DNA of 64,000 nucleotides from Rhynchonema sp. JSB1_4 (GCA_030248065.1 JASAMV010001146.1:1-64000); one strand, 5' to 3'. Shown: positions 1-13,000, counted from the first letter of the stretch. The notes: generated by a model from the sequence alone, not told the origin. Made by a program: numbers and translations.

Positions 1-506
1 TGTTAGAAATCACGCCTTTTTCGTTTTGCTTTTTCGATCTGTTTTTTTTACATTCTTTTCGTAAAATAATTTTTCTCTTAATGTGCATTGCATTTTCTGG
101 TGCCTTTTATAATTTCTGATGACTATGTTGAATCTTCCCCTGCAGTATTATTCTAATGTTGTTACCTAATGTTGACTGTGAGCATTATAAAGTACGATCG
201 GGAAACAATGTTCAGCTGTTGAGAATCTTGTGTTTCCATTGCTAGGCTTTGCACAGCACATTACTGGCTATTTGTGTGAATTTTGTTTCCATTATTCTTT
301 TGTTAATATTGGTAATCTGTTTTTTACGACACGCTTTTCGTCTTATCAAGTTCTGGCAGCCAATCTAGTGCGTATATCCATAGCCCGGTGATTCTCGCGT
401 GTAATGTTTCATAAGCTTCGGTGCATATGGTATAACCTTCATTTGTTGATCTTTTCAAGTAAAAACACATCGACATTCGCATTGTATGGAAACATAAACA
501 AATCGT
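1..506. other. AT-rich flank downstream of the L41 gene
   Basis: No reading frame, RNA gene or convincing repeat is visible here. The sequence is T-rich and lies 3' of the minus-strand L41 gene, so it probably holds its 3' UTR and the intergenic spacer. Confidence 0.5.
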
Positions 507-1653
507 TTACTGTTTCGTATCACCGACATATTTCGGGTCGTCGAATATCGAGTACTCAGCATCGTCATATTTACCGTCCCTGAAGGCTTCACCAATCTGT
601 GCCTTGTAGTGTGCGTTGAATAATGTTTCACTGGTGCACGGCTCGGGCGGCCATTCGCCCTTGTTGACTGATTCGTCGATTCGCACGTCTGTTCGGAATG
701 ACACGTACGGTTCGAGCTGAAATGATGCGCAGAAGTTGATTATAATTAACCAAGACGCATACTGATAACGATTGTCGATCGGGTGTGATCTTGATCTCCC
801 TTACTGTTATGGAGTTGTAGTATATGTTGGGTTTATCAAAGTCACTGACCCAGCATAGCTGTGGCACAACTAAACGACTTACTCTAGTCAGAGTAAGTGA
901 AACCTCTGGACCCAACCGGTCCACACCGCTAATGCTTAGAATGGCCATCATACCCATAAATATCAAACAAAAATCTTCATTGAAAACAACACTTCAGCTG
1001 ACCTTGCTGTTCCTCATCTTTTCCATTGGTGGTGCGACGATTTCAGGCACCATCTCAGGCATATGTATGTATTCACCGGTGACCGCGTGTTTGTAACCAC
1101 ATGGCTGTTGACCCGTGTATTCTGTGTGAGTATATCAAACAGACCATGGGTAGTGAATTTTGTGCTTCACTTGTTCAGTTCACAAGTTTATTCTGTTAGC
1201 ATGTCCAAGCCCATCCATCGCGCTTTGTTTCGGTTCACTATGTGCAGTTTGCTGGTATAGATGCAATGCACAGATGTCTGACCTAATTTTTTGCTCCAAT
1301 TTCCAACAAATTTGTTTCACTGGCAAAATGTGAAGCAATACATGCGTACAAATTACGCCCAAAAGGCACAAATCACGGTGCCCAAGCAAAGAACAGCCCA
1401 ACAACAAACCAATAAATTCCTCCTCCTTTGTGTAGTGCATTTTGTCATAATACGGCGTGATCGGATAGGACTTATCGGCCACGCCACCGGCCAATCGACT
1501 GATTTCGTAATAATTCGGTCCGAAGAATGCGTCGCGATGTGCCTGCTTGAATCGGCCCAGTCCCTTGCGATACATGGGCCACGGCGGACGAACGTAATGG
1601 GGCAACTTCTTGCGCAGACCCCGTGTTGGGATAAGAATCACGTTAGTGTTCAT
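507..1653 (-). CDS. MRPL41: Mitochondrial ribosomal protein L41, 3 exons
   Basis: This is a component of the large subunit of the mitochondrial ribosome. The exons, in transcript order, are 1653-1410, 1121-1003 and 716-507. Both introns are GT-AG and keep frame, giving 190 residues. The family core is read across the exon 2/3 junction: a GEYIHMPEMVPEIVAPP stretch followed by LEPYVSFRTD. It corresponds to the EMVPEFVVPDL...LKPYVSYRAP core of animal L41. The C-terminal part (LFNAHYKAQIGEAFRDGKYDD) also follows the family. The basic N-terminal half (RGLRKKLPHYVRPPWPMYRK) fits a mitochondrial presequence plus rRNA-binding extension and is longer than in human L41 (137 residues). The start at 1653 is the only ATG directly before the basic segment. 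A tttcag acceptor about 27 bases upstream could be a spliced-leader site, although an out-of-frame ATG lies between. The spliced frame and conserved core make the family call firm; the exact start is less certain. Confidence 0.85.
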
Positions 1654-1804
1654 AGTGTTAGTGGGCTGGGAAGGATGGCTGCATCTGAAAGAATTCACGC
1701 ACTTGAAGCAGTCATGTAGCTGGGCCTGGGCGAGCGGGTAATGCACCCAGGCCTGGTCAGCTCTCTATGCATGTCTACCGAAAAAAATATACCCCAAATC
1801 TACC

Positions 1805-2239
1805 CAGTGTAGTGGCAGGCAAATGGTTGCTAGGTACCCTTGGGGGGGATGGATCCAGATGGTTGCAAGGTACCCCTTACCCAGCCTCCGGGAGGTTGCA
1901 AGGTACTCCTGAGGTATAAAAAAGGGTGTTTTTGCATGCATTATACTGCAAATTTGGCCGAAAATTGGTACTTTTTTGCATTTTGGCCGAAAATGTCCCT
2001 AAAATACCTATTATATGGAAGTTTGCGCGCGGAGCGCGCGAATTTTGGGGTTTTCAGGTCGAAAAACACCCATTTTTGCCTATAAAAACCATAAATTGAT
2101 GGTTGCAAGGTACCCTCCGGGGTGGTTGCAAGGTACCTACCCTTCCCCCCCCCCATCCCCCCAAGGGGTGGTTGCAAGGTACCTACTCCTTAGGGGGAAT
2201 CCCCCCCCATCCCCCCCCCCCCAGCCACTCACTACACTG
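1805..2239. mobile_element. hAT-like MITE, CAGTGTAGTGGC family, complete copy
   Basis: The element starts CAGTGTAGTGGC and ends with the imperfect inverse, ending CACTACACTG. It is flanked by an exact 8-bp direct repeat, AATCTACC (1797-1804 and 2240-2247). An 8-bp duplication with CAG...CTG ends is typical of the hAT superfamily. The interior repeats the phrase GGTTGCAAGGTACC and has no transposase. Its body is the uninterrupted sibling of the element at 4928. Confidence 0.75.
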
Positions 2240-2247
2240 AATCTACC

Positions 2248-3069
2248 CATGTCTACCATGTCTCGGCAGTGTTGGGTTGAACTGTGGAATCGTGTGAAAA
2301 CGTATTTTTTTGCGCGCCGAAGCACGCGAATTTTGAGCATACTTGCGTATTTTTTCGCAAAATATATTTTTGTAAAAAACCTTTTTTCCGAAAAAAAGGT
2401 TTTTTAACTATTTTTCCAGTACTTAAGGATACCCACAGCCCAAAACCGTCTATTTTGGAGCAAATTTTGTCGGCCAATGGCCTAAAACGGACTAAAAATG
2501 CATTTGGAGCTTGAAAAATGTTTATTTTGAACTGTTTACCACCGTACAGTACTTTTGACAACACCGTTTCGCGACCTTGGAAAATTTCTCGGAAATTTTT
2601 GGAAAAAAACAGTGCGGGCCGGTACCGATTTTTTTTACCAATTTTTCTGATGACTTTTCAGTTTGTTCTGAGAAGCAAGGTTTTTCACGCAAAATTGACC
2701 GCTCCAAACAAAAAAATGCAAATGAGATTAAATCCAGTCAGTCAAGTGCCAAATCGTCACGAAAAACCGCGTGTTTTTATGAAAAACTACGATTTTTTTA
2801 AATATTTTGAGCAATGTCCGGCCGGGAAGTATGGCCTGGCCCGACCATGGAAAATCTGGGCCCGGGCCGGCCCGGTTGGCACCTCTGCCCTCTTCTATTT
2901 AGGTTTCACGGTAAATTGCCGGTAGTTTTTTCGGAAATTTATATTGAAAATTTATCTGGCTCCGGAAAAAACGTTTTTTCCGTTTTTGCCAAAAAACGGT
3001 TTTTCACGGTGGGCACTACTCACTATAAGAAGGATGGAAGATGAAAGGAATAGAAAAATGGACAAGAAT
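2248..3069. other. Intergenic, non-coding, repeat remnants
   Basis: No gene is supported. The stretch is rich in TTTTTCCG-like runs and has a GGGCCG-rich patch at about 2815-2880. Short ORFs on both strands have no protein-like composition. Confidence 0.5.
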
Positions 3070-4167
3070 CAGAGGTGGGAATCGGGCCGGGTTACCTCGG
3101 CCCGGCCCGGCCCGACGAGGTCCTGGGGTCGGCCCGGCCCGACCTTTTCTGATTATTTCAAATTTCAAATTTTATTTGCAAGCTCACGCAAAGACCTACA
3201 AAGAGATCCGGAAAACACCTGAAAAATAAACATACCGTATTGTCGGAAATAGAACCCCCCCATTAATTGACCCCCCCCCCATTAATTGAACCCCCCTAAA
3301 CGGCTCGAAATCAAAAATAGAACCCCCCATTAATTGACCCCCCCATTAATAGAACCCCACCCCCAACCTTCACCGTACCACAGATTAGTGGTATGGTAGG
3401 GCTGCGTTGTTGTGTCAAACGTTGTTTAAGCTTGCGTACACAACAGAATTCAGCTTTTTAAGCATAATTGCCGCTGTTGAAGTTAGAAAATACCGAAAAC
3501 AAGCCATTTTTATGGGCATTATTAACAATGATTTTTTCGTCGGGGGCCAAATGAAAAATATAACCCCCCAATAATTGACCCCCCCCCCATAATTGAACCC
3601 CCCCAAAATGACCCCAGTGAAAAAATAGACCCCCCGGGTTCTATTTCCGACAGTACGGTATGAGTGTACGTAACATAAGAATAATCATGAATGAACAAAC
3701 GACAAAACGTACCAGAGAAATTCTAAACCAACCAAACGACAGTCGAAAAATCAGTAATCAATGGCGGACACGAGATGAAAACAGGCGATAACAAAATTGA
3801 CGATTACCTGAAAGCAGCAACTCAGTGACTGAGGAGATCAGTCAACGACGGCTGAGAATTTTGTTGAAATATGGCGAGAAACTACGTCTCGACAGTCGAC
3901 ACTCTCGACCACGTGAGTTTGGTTTAGATTTAAAGAAAAGTTTAGTTCAGATTATATTTTGAAGAAAATTTTTTGGTACAAAAATTGCAGTTTATTTGTT
4001 TAAAAAAAACCTGAAAATCATGAATGTCGGTCCTAACGTGCTGAATCGCAAGAAATTTTGGCCAATTTACCGTAAAAAGTCACGATGATGTCGGGCCGAC
4101 CATCTCGGCCCGGCCTGACCGTTCGGGCCGGAAACCTCAGACCGGCCCGGCCCGATTCCCACCTCTG
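3070..4167. mobile_element. hAT-like element with GGGCCG-rich ends
   Basis: The ends are inverted: CAGAGGTGGGAATCGGGCC at 3070 and its reverse complement ending at 4167. The flanking 8-mers ACAAGAAT and ACAAGAAG match at 7 of 8 positions, which suggests an aged target duplication. A TA-flanked poly-C element (3233-3660) is inserted inside. No transposase is seen, so the element is non-autonomous. Confidence 0.65.
3233..3660. mobile_element. TA-flanked poly-C palindromic MITE (AGAACCCCCC type)
   Basis: The element is bounded by TA-CCGTATTGTCGG at the left and CCGACAGTACGG-TA at the right, giving inverted ends and a TA duplication. The interior alternates C-runs with short A-rich words such as AATAGAACCCCCC and ends in the complementary pattern. 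It is nested in the element at 3070-4167. The TA target suggests a Tc1/mariner-type mover. The long C-runs are also prone to sequencing error. Confidence 0.65.
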
Positions 4168-4235
4168 ACAAGAAGACAAAATCCGTGGCGGGAAGACTCA
4201 TTATAAATAAAACGGATTAAACGGATTAACCGGAT

Positions 4236-4663
4236 TACCGTATTCCCTAAAATAGAGCCCCCCCAAAAATAGAGCCCCCCCAAAAATACAGCCCCCCCTA
4301 AACGGGGTCAGTGAAAAAATAGAGCCCCCCAAAAAATACAGCCCCCCCCCAACTTGGAATTCCCCGCTTGGGGGTCGTAAAGTCAAGTTCTTGTATACGG
4401 CACATTATGTACAACGTTTGTGGTTGAGTATATGATGACATAAAGCCTTTTATGGAAGATCTGCACCTAAAAACACTCAATAAATGACCAGTAACACCCT
4501 GACAGAACTCCATTTTAGGGGCATTTTTGGGAACATTTTTTGAGATTTTGGGCAGCGAAAAAATACAGCCCCCCCCAAAAATAGAGCCCCCCAAAAATAC
4601 AGCCCCCCCTAAAAGGGGTCAGTGAAAAAATACAGCCCCCCTTGTATTTTAGGTTTTACGGTA
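4236..4663. mobile_element. TA-flanked poly-C MITE (AATAGAGCCCCCC type)
   Basis: It starts TA-CCGTATTCCCTAAAATA and ends TATTTTAGGTTTTACGG-TA. The centre, about 4375-4560, is a unique 180-bp segment shared with the copies at 23340 and 24949. This copy is uninterrupted where the 23340 copy carries a hAT insertion, so it serves as an in-window empty site. Confidence 0.7.
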
Positions 4664-4750
4664 AACGGATTTTTGCGTGCTGGGGGGAAGACTCATTATT
4701 TCTTTGAAAATAAAACGGATTAAACGGAATCCAGCTGGAACTTGGTCCTA

Positions 4751-4880
4751 CTCCTGAACCAATGTTTGGGCTCAGACTTGAGCTCAGGCTTAGGCTTAGG
4801 CTGACGCTCACGTTTAGGCATATATGTTGGCTTCAGTCTTGGCTCAGGCTTAAACTTAGGCTTAGGCTTAGGCTGAATAC
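4751..4880 (+). repeat. Degenerate TTAGGC (nematode telomere-type) repeat
   Basis: Runs such as GGCTTAGGCTTAGGC are interspersed with variants (GGCTCAGGC, AACTTAGGC). TTAGGC is the telomere unit of most nematodes. The internal position and decay point to an interstitial remnant or a transposon-internal minisatellite, not a chromosome end. Confidence 0.6.
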
Positions 4881-5190
4881 ACGCCGGTCACATACAACAT
4901 GCATAATGAGTCTTCCTGGGAAACGGCCAGTGTAGTGGCTGGGGGGGGGGGGTTGGGGGGCAATTCCCCCCCCCTAAGGAGTAGGTACCTTGCAACCACC
5001 CCTTGGGGGGGGGGGATGGGGGGAAGGGTAGGTACCTTGCAACCACCCCGGAGGGTACCTTGCAACCATCAATTTATGGTTTTTATAGGCAAAAATGGGT
5101 GTTTTTCGACCTCAAAACCCCAAAAATCGCGCGCTCCGCGCGCAAACCTCCATATAATAGCTATTTATGGGCAAATTTTCGGCCAAAATG

Positions 5191-6006
5191 CAGAGGTCGC
5201 AATCGGGCCGGCCCGACCTCGGGCCGGGCCGGGCCGGGCCGCGATTTTGGGCTTTTGGCTCGGGCCGGGCCGGGCCGGGCCGGAGATTTGGAGGGTCGGG
5301 CCGGGCCGGGCCGGGCACCCCGGCCCGAAGCTTCTGAAGTGACTTTATTTTACTGAAAAAGTAGGGATTTTTTTTGTCAAAAATACTAAAATTTCTGACG
5401 GATTCGGCAAGCAAGTGATCAGTATTGTCTCTATCTGACGACCATTTCATGGAAAACAATGTATTTTCAACCAGTGGTGTAGCTACCCAGGCGGGGCGGC
5501 AACCTACAGTACCACCAAAAATGTGGGACGGCAACCTACCTACTGTACCGGCCGGGCTAAGGAGGAACAAAACTTTTTCGGTCGAAATTTTGAAGAAAAT
5601 GTGCTCTAAAACGCTAATTTCGCGCGTAGCGCGGCGATTTATCGCCTATTTGGAGTGAAAAGTACCGATTTTATATACCATTTTGAGCCAAAAATCGCAA
5701 CTTACTGTACTAGCCGCCTGCGGCGACCCACCTAGTGTACCAGGATGGAGCGTCAACCTACCTACCTACTTTACCTAGGGGGTACCCCCACCCCCTGCAA
5801 CACAGTTGTTTTCAACCAAAAAATAGGTTCAAAAAATCGCAAAAATTATGACAAAACTTGGGTTAAAATCTGAGCCAAAAAATTCGGGCCGGGCCGGGCC
5901 GGGCCGGAGATTTGGGGGTTCGGGCCGGGCCGGGCCGGAGATTTGGGGGTACGGGTCGGGCCGGGCCGGGCCGGGCCGGCCAAACCCGGCCCGATTGCGA
6001 CCTCTG
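5191..6006. mobile_element. hAT-like GGGCCG element, 8-bp duplication
   Basis: It starts CAGAGGTCGCAATCGGGCC and ends in the exact inverse, ending GCGACCTCTG. The flanking 8-mer CCAAAATG occurs at 5183-5190 and 6007-6014. The undisturbed target is present in reverse orientation in the 1805-2239 element. The interior holds arrays of the pentamer GGGCC(G) and a nested CAGTGGTGTAGC element at 5472-5808. It is non-coding. Confidence 0.8.
5472..5808. mobile_element. hAT-like CAGTGGTGTAGC MITE
   Basis: It begins CAGTGGTGTAGCTACC and ends in a degraded inverse (CAACACAGTTG). The 8-mer TTTTCAAC flanks both sides (5464-5471 and 5809-5816). It carries the phrase CGGCAACCTAC typical of this family in the window and is the innermost layer of a three-level nest. 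Confidence 0.7.
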
Positions 6007-6082
6007 CCAAAATGCAAAAAAGTACCATTTTTTCGGCCAATTTTGCAGAAAAAAGCATGCAAAAAACACCCTCCTTTCGGCC

Positions 6083-6190
6083 GGGGGGGGTCCCTCCCAC
6101 CCGCTGGGGGGGGGGGGGGGGGGGGCCCCCCACCCCCCCCCGCCCCCCCCCCCCCCCCCCCCAGCCCCCCTCCACCCCCCTCCCCCCACC
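6083..6190. repeat. G/C homopolymer block
   Basis: A run of about 25 G is followed by about 60 positions that are almost all C. Overlapping ORFs here read as poly-Pro or poly-Gly and are artefacts of composition. Length and content may be unreliable. Confidence 0.7.
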
Positions 6191-7022
6191 ACGCCGGGAA
6201 GGGCCCGCGGGGGAAAACCATCACGGGGATTCCTTTTCATCCCTTTTATTTTAAAAGAAATAATGAGCCTCCCCGCCACCGCCCCTGCAGGATAAACAAA
6301 ATACAAAAGAAAAAAGCCTCCCACCAACCACAAAACAAACACACCAACCAACAACCCACCAAACAACAAAAAAAAAAAAAAACCCCCCCCCCCAGATATA
6401 AGTCTGGTCAGTCAGCGCTGCGCGGTGTCGGTTGATTGCGGGAGGTGAGCGTCGTGTGGGTAGGGTATTGATGTCTGTGGCTATTGGCACAGTTGGATAA
6501 CTTGTTCAAACGCCGAATGTTGTTGGTGTCTTGCAGATGATATAACAGTGAAATCGTCGAAATGGTATTACACCCCTTGTGCACATCTGTTGTCAACACA
6601 AACCTTGTTTTATTGTTCAAAAAGACAAGATTGGTGTGTACACAACAACGTATGTATATCATTAACCCTGATCTAGACCAAAATAACAGCAGTTCAAAGT
6701 AATAGTTATAGTAGGTTTGTAAGCTATAAGGTACATAGAATAAAGCACAAATCAGAAATAGGAACACATAGATAAGAATTAAATTACAATGCGGACATTG
6801 CTGGAATTGTATGTCAGTCAATAAAGTAACAACGCTCGTGTTATTACACAGGAATAGCAGGTAACGCTAAAAGTCTATAATTCACCACAATAACGACAAT
6901 CAAAGCACATCAGTGATCAAGAAAACGGAATCTAAACTCAATGTGAGACATACAACGAAAACTGTACACACACATCACAACATCAACATGAAAATCAGGC
7001 AAGATTGTCTGGTCCTGACCAG
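6191..7022. other. Intergenic spacer 3' of the multi-HTH gene
   Basis: It has an A/C-rich start (6290-6392, with A- and C-runs) and then ordinary AT-rich sequence. No gene is supported. The 3' UTR of the minus-strand gene that stops at 7023 probably lies here. Confidence 0.5.
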
Positions 7023-10000
7023 TCAGTTGTGCTGCACTAATGTTTCATACCATTCATGCCACAATTCGTCACTGAGTTCGGCGTAGACTTGCAGATCGTC
7101 GTTGTGCGACATCAACTCACGACCGATACCGATCACGAACTTCTCGGGCACCGGTACATTCGCTGACTCAAGTTGGCTGGAAACGGACAGACTGATTGAT
7201 ATAAAAAGGGATAACTTATCTTAGCAAATGGCCACCTTTGGATTCGGTCGCCTTGCAAGATCAAGACAGAAAGAGAAATCTGCATCACAATTCGAGTATT
7301 TGACTGAAGTTCGATTTCTGACGGCTGTGCCACACCCAAAGCACGCGTCAGTTTCATATAAAATGTCATGACGAACCCACCTTACAAACTGTTTGCATTT
7401 GTCCATCAATGTGTCCGGCATATGCACTCTGTCCAATTGTTCCTGTCTTCGTTTCTCCTCCTCCTTTTCCCTCAACCGTCGGCTGATGCGCATCGGTCGA
7501 TGTCGATCGCCGCCTTTTTTCTTGTTCTTGCTCTGTTCCTGGTCTGAGCCGGGCTGGTCGGCACCATCAGTGCTCGTGTCGGCTGCCTGATCATCAAGGT
7601 GATGTTGTTCGACGTGCGCCTTGCGTGCGTGCTGTTGCAGCAGGGCCAATGGCTGGTCGAATAAGGCGCACGCGTCACGCACACGTTGCAGGTAGATGTT
7701 GAGCACGTGCTCGGACACTCCTGCGTGACTCGATAGTGACTCCGAAGGGGATAAACCGTTCAGCAGCACCTGTGTGTGTGATGGGGAAATGTCATACGAG
7801 CGGTATTAATATGGCCAGATACAAGGGAACTGATAATGAACTTATCGCAATTTTCGAAACCGATGTCTCGAAACGAGGAATTAATGTAAAAAAAGAAACA
7901 AGTTTTAGTTCATGGCAACCGTAATTTCAGCTTTCACGTGCATGTATATAGCGTAGGCCACCTGAACCCAACTGTTTAACATTACCCATTTGAAATATCA
8001 CCCATCCAAAGCACTTACATCCTCACAAGCGTCAATCAAGAGTTGTTGTGCAGTGGGCGATCGTCTGTATTGCATCTTGACCAAATACCGGATGGCGGCC
8101 TTCGAGCGACGTTCATCAGCGTCGGCCGGCTCCCCCGAATGGTCAGTGAATGCGGACACAAACTCGTCGTAGGAGGGCAACTCGATCGCAGGCGGTAGGA
8201 CCGCTGCAAGCACATGGGAGATGGTTATGATCAATCAGCTAGTGTCGAATAAACTCCAGATAAACAAACTCCTGACGCGAAAAAAGATCCGATTTCAACT
8301 AGCTCTGTTTTCTAGTTCAGTCATGAGCAGACGCTCAAGCAATTGGGCTACAAAGAGATCCGTGTCTATGGATTTCGTGTACATTTCTCGTTGTGTGGAG
8401 GTGATGAGCCACTGCGTGATTCATTATCTTTCTTGTTATCATGCTTCTTGGCAACAGATGTATTGTGCTTAAATCACAAAGTCCCAACACAAAACCAGTC
8501 ACCAACCAGTCGACGCCTTCACACTGGTTATCCCAGCTGCAGCAGGCACAGGTGCAATTTTGTCCAGCGTTTGGTCTTTCCTCAACTCCTGGTCTGAGCC
8601 TGATTCGCCTCTGCCAACAACCACGGCCTGCACAGCTGCTTGTGGATTTACAACCTCAGTCCCATTTGGACTAATCGATGGTTCGGGTGGTTTGACAACG
8701 ACTGATGTTTCATGATTGCTACTAATGGAGGTGATGCCGTGCTCCCGGTGATAGTCGTTGATGAAGGACTCCTGTGACGAATACATTCGGTTGAGCTTTC
8801 TTGCAGTTTAATGTTTCATATACTTGGGCATTTGATTATGTTTGATAACGCCAAGAAAATTCCAATTCTGTCTCCAAACGTTTCATTGCCAGGCGAAATT
8901 GGCTCAATGAGACATATCAATTAGCAGGCAACCTTGAGGAACAACTTTGCGATCCTGACATAAGTGCTGAGTGTCGTTTGTGCCACGTCAGTCTGATTGG
9001 ACACATCCAGCAACGTACGTCCGTCACCCAACACCATGCGAATGGCAGGCACCAACTGCGTGATGTCGCCTCGATAGTTGTAACGCGACAGAATCGAGTG
9101 CAGCTCGTGCTCGAGCACACTACCGTAATCCGCGCTCGGCTCCGTTGGATCCGTGTTGAACACGGGCTTCTCTGCAACACAATCGTCGGCAGGTTTGCTG
9201 AGCATAGATGTTGAGGAACGAGGCACCGTAACGTGCAGTTGACGATCTTATGCGGTGTTGACCAAAAACGTTTTTATCGACTTCATAAAAAATGATAGTG
9301 TCAGAGATGATTTCAATCAGTGAACCAACCGAAAAGAAAACCAAAGTCACGATAATTTCTTCGCTATTCCGTGCGGAACTCCAATCCCGATTCCGAAATT
9401 TTATCCCAGTTCAGGCGTGATGCTGCTGTGATGTCATGCCTATCGAAAGCATCACAGGCAAACCAAAGACCGAAACTGCCAACCCACCGTTTTTCTCCAC
9501 CTCCGCCGCAATCTTGGTGGCCGATTGTGCATTGCTGTTATTGGCGGCCATCACTGACCCTCCATAGATGGTCTTGGGCGGGGGACACTTGTTGCCAAGG
9601 GTTTGCCTCGCACGGGACACGTATTGATGCACGGTACTGCCTGAATTAGCAAGGGAAGTCAGGGACCAGACTCTGCAACCACAAAGCCACGAAGGCACCA
9701 ACCGGGCAGATCATACAACATGCACGCTTCTTTGATGGTCGATTCACCGGTAACGGCCTCGATTATTGCTTGGATCATTCGAATGCGTTTCTCACCAACC
9801 AACGCACATGTTTGAACCTGAAATTCAGGGTGTAGAAGGAAAAAAACGGATGACAATAAAGAAAAACACTAACCGCCTGCTGTACAGCGGCTTCGCATTC
9901 TTCGCGTGACGCCTCCTCGCCGGGCGATGCGTATACTTGCTGAGGGGTGATCGGCTTCTTTAGGTTCATAGTCGAAGGCGGAGGAACGGAACTCTGAGTG

Positions 10001-13000
10001 GTCACCATTGACATTGATGACGACGACTGTGACTGCAATTGGACAGACAATCAGAGGTGATACAATGAAAGAGTGAACATGCGAAACGGACCAACCATGG
10101 GCGAAAATGTTTTCTTGACCATCGGGCCACTGAATCCATTGATCGGCAATCCGAGTGCAACACGTGACTTTTGCACATACGGTTGGATGGTGCTGGGGGG
10201 CACGCTGTTGGTACGGGCTGCCTCAGATGTGGTCATGCGCTCAAGTACAACCTGAAAGCATGTCACATGGTGCGGAGAAGAGGGTACAATTGGGTGGGTC
10301 CGGCCAAACATCTGGCAAACAAAACTTTCTTGGATTTACGCGGGTATGTGCATTCGTTCCGACGATGTCCTGATGCAAAGAACGCCGGTTACAACAGAAC
10401 GAATCGGGCGAAACATTACACTGTTTTGTTATAGACCATCGTGCCGAAACTACAGCTCGCAGATATTCACCAATGACTTTTGCTATCATGTCCATCCGAC
10501 GAGTCAAAACCAGAACCGCATCAACTCACCGCCAATATGGCGTCATGCAACCGTTGTTTCTTCTCCTTGTCATACAAACTGCACTTGACCAATTCGGACA
10601 CAATCTGATCGGCCATCTCGATGTCAACGTCGGCGATCGAATTCACCGGGCCGTTGTCGCCTCCAGCATGCACCAATTGTTGTTTGATCGATCTGTGAAA
10701 ATTGTTTGATTGATTGAATCGATTAATTTGTTTGATTGCCATCATATTCAATGCAGTCTCACTTGAGAGTCAATTTGGCTGATATTTTCCCGTCCTGTCC
10801 CTCCACTTCGCCTGCGAACGACGACCGATTGGTCGGGGTCGCTGATGATACTGAAATTGAATGACTTGTGATATGTTTCAACTGCTTTTACGGAGAAACG
10901 AAATTAGTATGGTCCAGCCACGAACTCACGAGACGACTTTTTTTTAAATTGGCTTGTGCGGATCCAATAATGTTCCAGTTCCACGTGTTTCGGCAATGAA
11001 AGAAAGAGAAACGCATGTATTTTTTTAAAATACGCTCTCCACCTCGGTGCGTAAATTCCCTTTTGACTCCCAAAACATTTGTGTGTTGAACAACGCTGCT
11101 GTTCGTGTAAGCACGCAACAAATTGAGGTCAGCCAGCTGGAACTTGTCATCATGTCTCTCAGCCCGATCTCTTTCTTTTGTTTGCGAAAACCCGTGTGAC
11201 CGGCGCATTTTTGAGTCTGGCCAAGCAAGCTTTGAAAAAAGTCGTCTCATGAGCTGGTGGTTGGACTATACTAAATATGCTTGACATGAGAAGTCGCGTG
11301 ATCAGGACGACTCGCCCTATCCAGCAGGTTTGATCTTGATGCACAAGTCTTTGCAATATACAGACATTACCAACCTCTGTTCGCATGTGCGGCGTTTGGC
11401 ATGGGTGGTGCTTGAGGGGGACATCTGTCACCCAAGAGTGCCCTAGCACGATGCACGTACGGATGGACGGTGCTCGATGGAAGGTGGTACCTTGTTGCTG
11501 CTGCGTTGATCGTTAGAATGCCTGCAATGTGACCACCTTGCTAGTTCAGGGAGCTCTGTGCTTTCATCGCAAACGCTCTCATTCTCTGCACAGCTGGCAT
11601 CAGCACGAACCAACGAATAGCATCAACAGTTTGAATGAAAAATCTCATCATGAAACCAACCGAGTATCACATTGTCGACCGCATCCTTGAGTCTCTGTTT
11701 CTGTTCGGGCGGATAGAGACTCGACTGAATCACCCGTCTCACTGCTTCACGACACAGTTCATCGGTGCTCATCTTGGACGCTTCGATGTCCGAGAATATG
11801 CCACTGGCCATGTCCTTGGCTCGACGCGCCTCCGCACTCGCTTGTGACGCCGTCATGCTCAGCACGGTCTGCCAATGCAACGCAAGAGAAAATCAGTGTC
11901 TGGTCTGCCATTGACCTGTCATTTATCTTACATACCTTTGGATCCTGTCCACTTCGCAGCGCAATCATAATCGCACGTGCACGATGATAATAAGTGTGCA
12001 GTGCGTTCAATGGAACACTGTTTGCTGCGGCTGCGTCCTGCAGAAACAAAAATAATTTTCGAACGCGACTGTTGAGAGAACACACAAAATTCAATACAAA
12101 AGAAAATACTGTCAACCTTCAACGGCATGATATCTCCAACAGCAGCGACGAGCGCGTCAATCATTCTCTGTTTGGCCGAGCCGGTGTAGTGCGTTTTCTG
12201 AGTGGCGTGCGCCACAATTGACTCCACTGTATGACCCTCGGGCTGGAAAAGTTCCAAATTGTCAAAAAAAAACAATATCACAAAAAATAACAAAATGTCT
12301 TCCCAACGAACCAGCGGCGGTAAGTCCTCCATCTTTGGCGCATCCTCTAGTTTGACGCCATAATTGTAGTGATAGGACGCACCCGTGCTGCCTGTGCCGT
12401 ATGCAGCTGATGTTTCGCTGGTTGATGTGTTACTGGCCGGGGTGTTGTACAGGTCGTCGTCACCGTCACCTAAATATGAAGTAAAATGCAACCAAGATCG
12501 AGTGCAAGTTGGTGCATGACATTCGTTACGACCGGGTGCGGCATTCGCATTGTTGATGTGCTGTGTGTGTACCGTCTGCCTGCGAAAACCGGACGAAACA
12601 GGCACAATCATCAAACAACGGTGCCCAGCCATTTGACACATGGTCAAACCAACCAATAGGCAACGGTTCATCCTCGATCCAAGTGTCAGTGTCGCCCCAT
12701 TCGCCATTGGCCACCAACGAGGCGAGTGGCGCGTCATCACTGCTGTCGCCTTGTGCACTGTCCGTTTGCTGCAATAAACGGTTATAACCATGAAAAGTAA
12801 AACGAAACGAAACGGATATGGTTCGGTTGCATTCCTTGTTATCATGTCCATGCAACTTGGATGGGCATGATAACACGGATGAACGATAGAACAGTGGGCG
12901 TGTACACGTCACGTCAAGTTCGATTGAGTAAAAGGATGTGATGTAAGCCGTATGGGACCGATCCGATCACCACAAGTTTTACGTAACTCCCAATCGCACC

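Larger units (their letters stand above)
4928..6190. mobile_element. hAT-like MITE of the CAGTGTAGTGGC family, with nested insertions
   Basis: It begins CAGTGTAGTGGCTGG like the 1805 element, and its body is the reverse complement of that copy. At 5190/6007 the body is split by a GGGCCG-type element, and it resumes exactly where the 1805 copy continues. The right end dissolves into a G/C homopolymer block, so its limit is approximate. Confidence 0.6.

Noticed and set aside
4751..4880. True chromosome end based on TTAGGC repeats
   Set aside because: The repeats are short, degenerate, internal and flanked by ordinary genes on both sides; related tracts lie inside a MITE.
5848..6435. Overlapping proline- and glycine-rich ORFs of 100-195 codons on both strands
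   Set aside because: They arise from GGGCCG arrays and G/C homopolymers inside transposons and have no splice support or family resemblance.
11025..11250. Extra exon of the multi-HTH gene between 11375 and 10850
   Set aside because: The open minus-strand frames here lack module similarity, and the flanking exons already join in phase without them.
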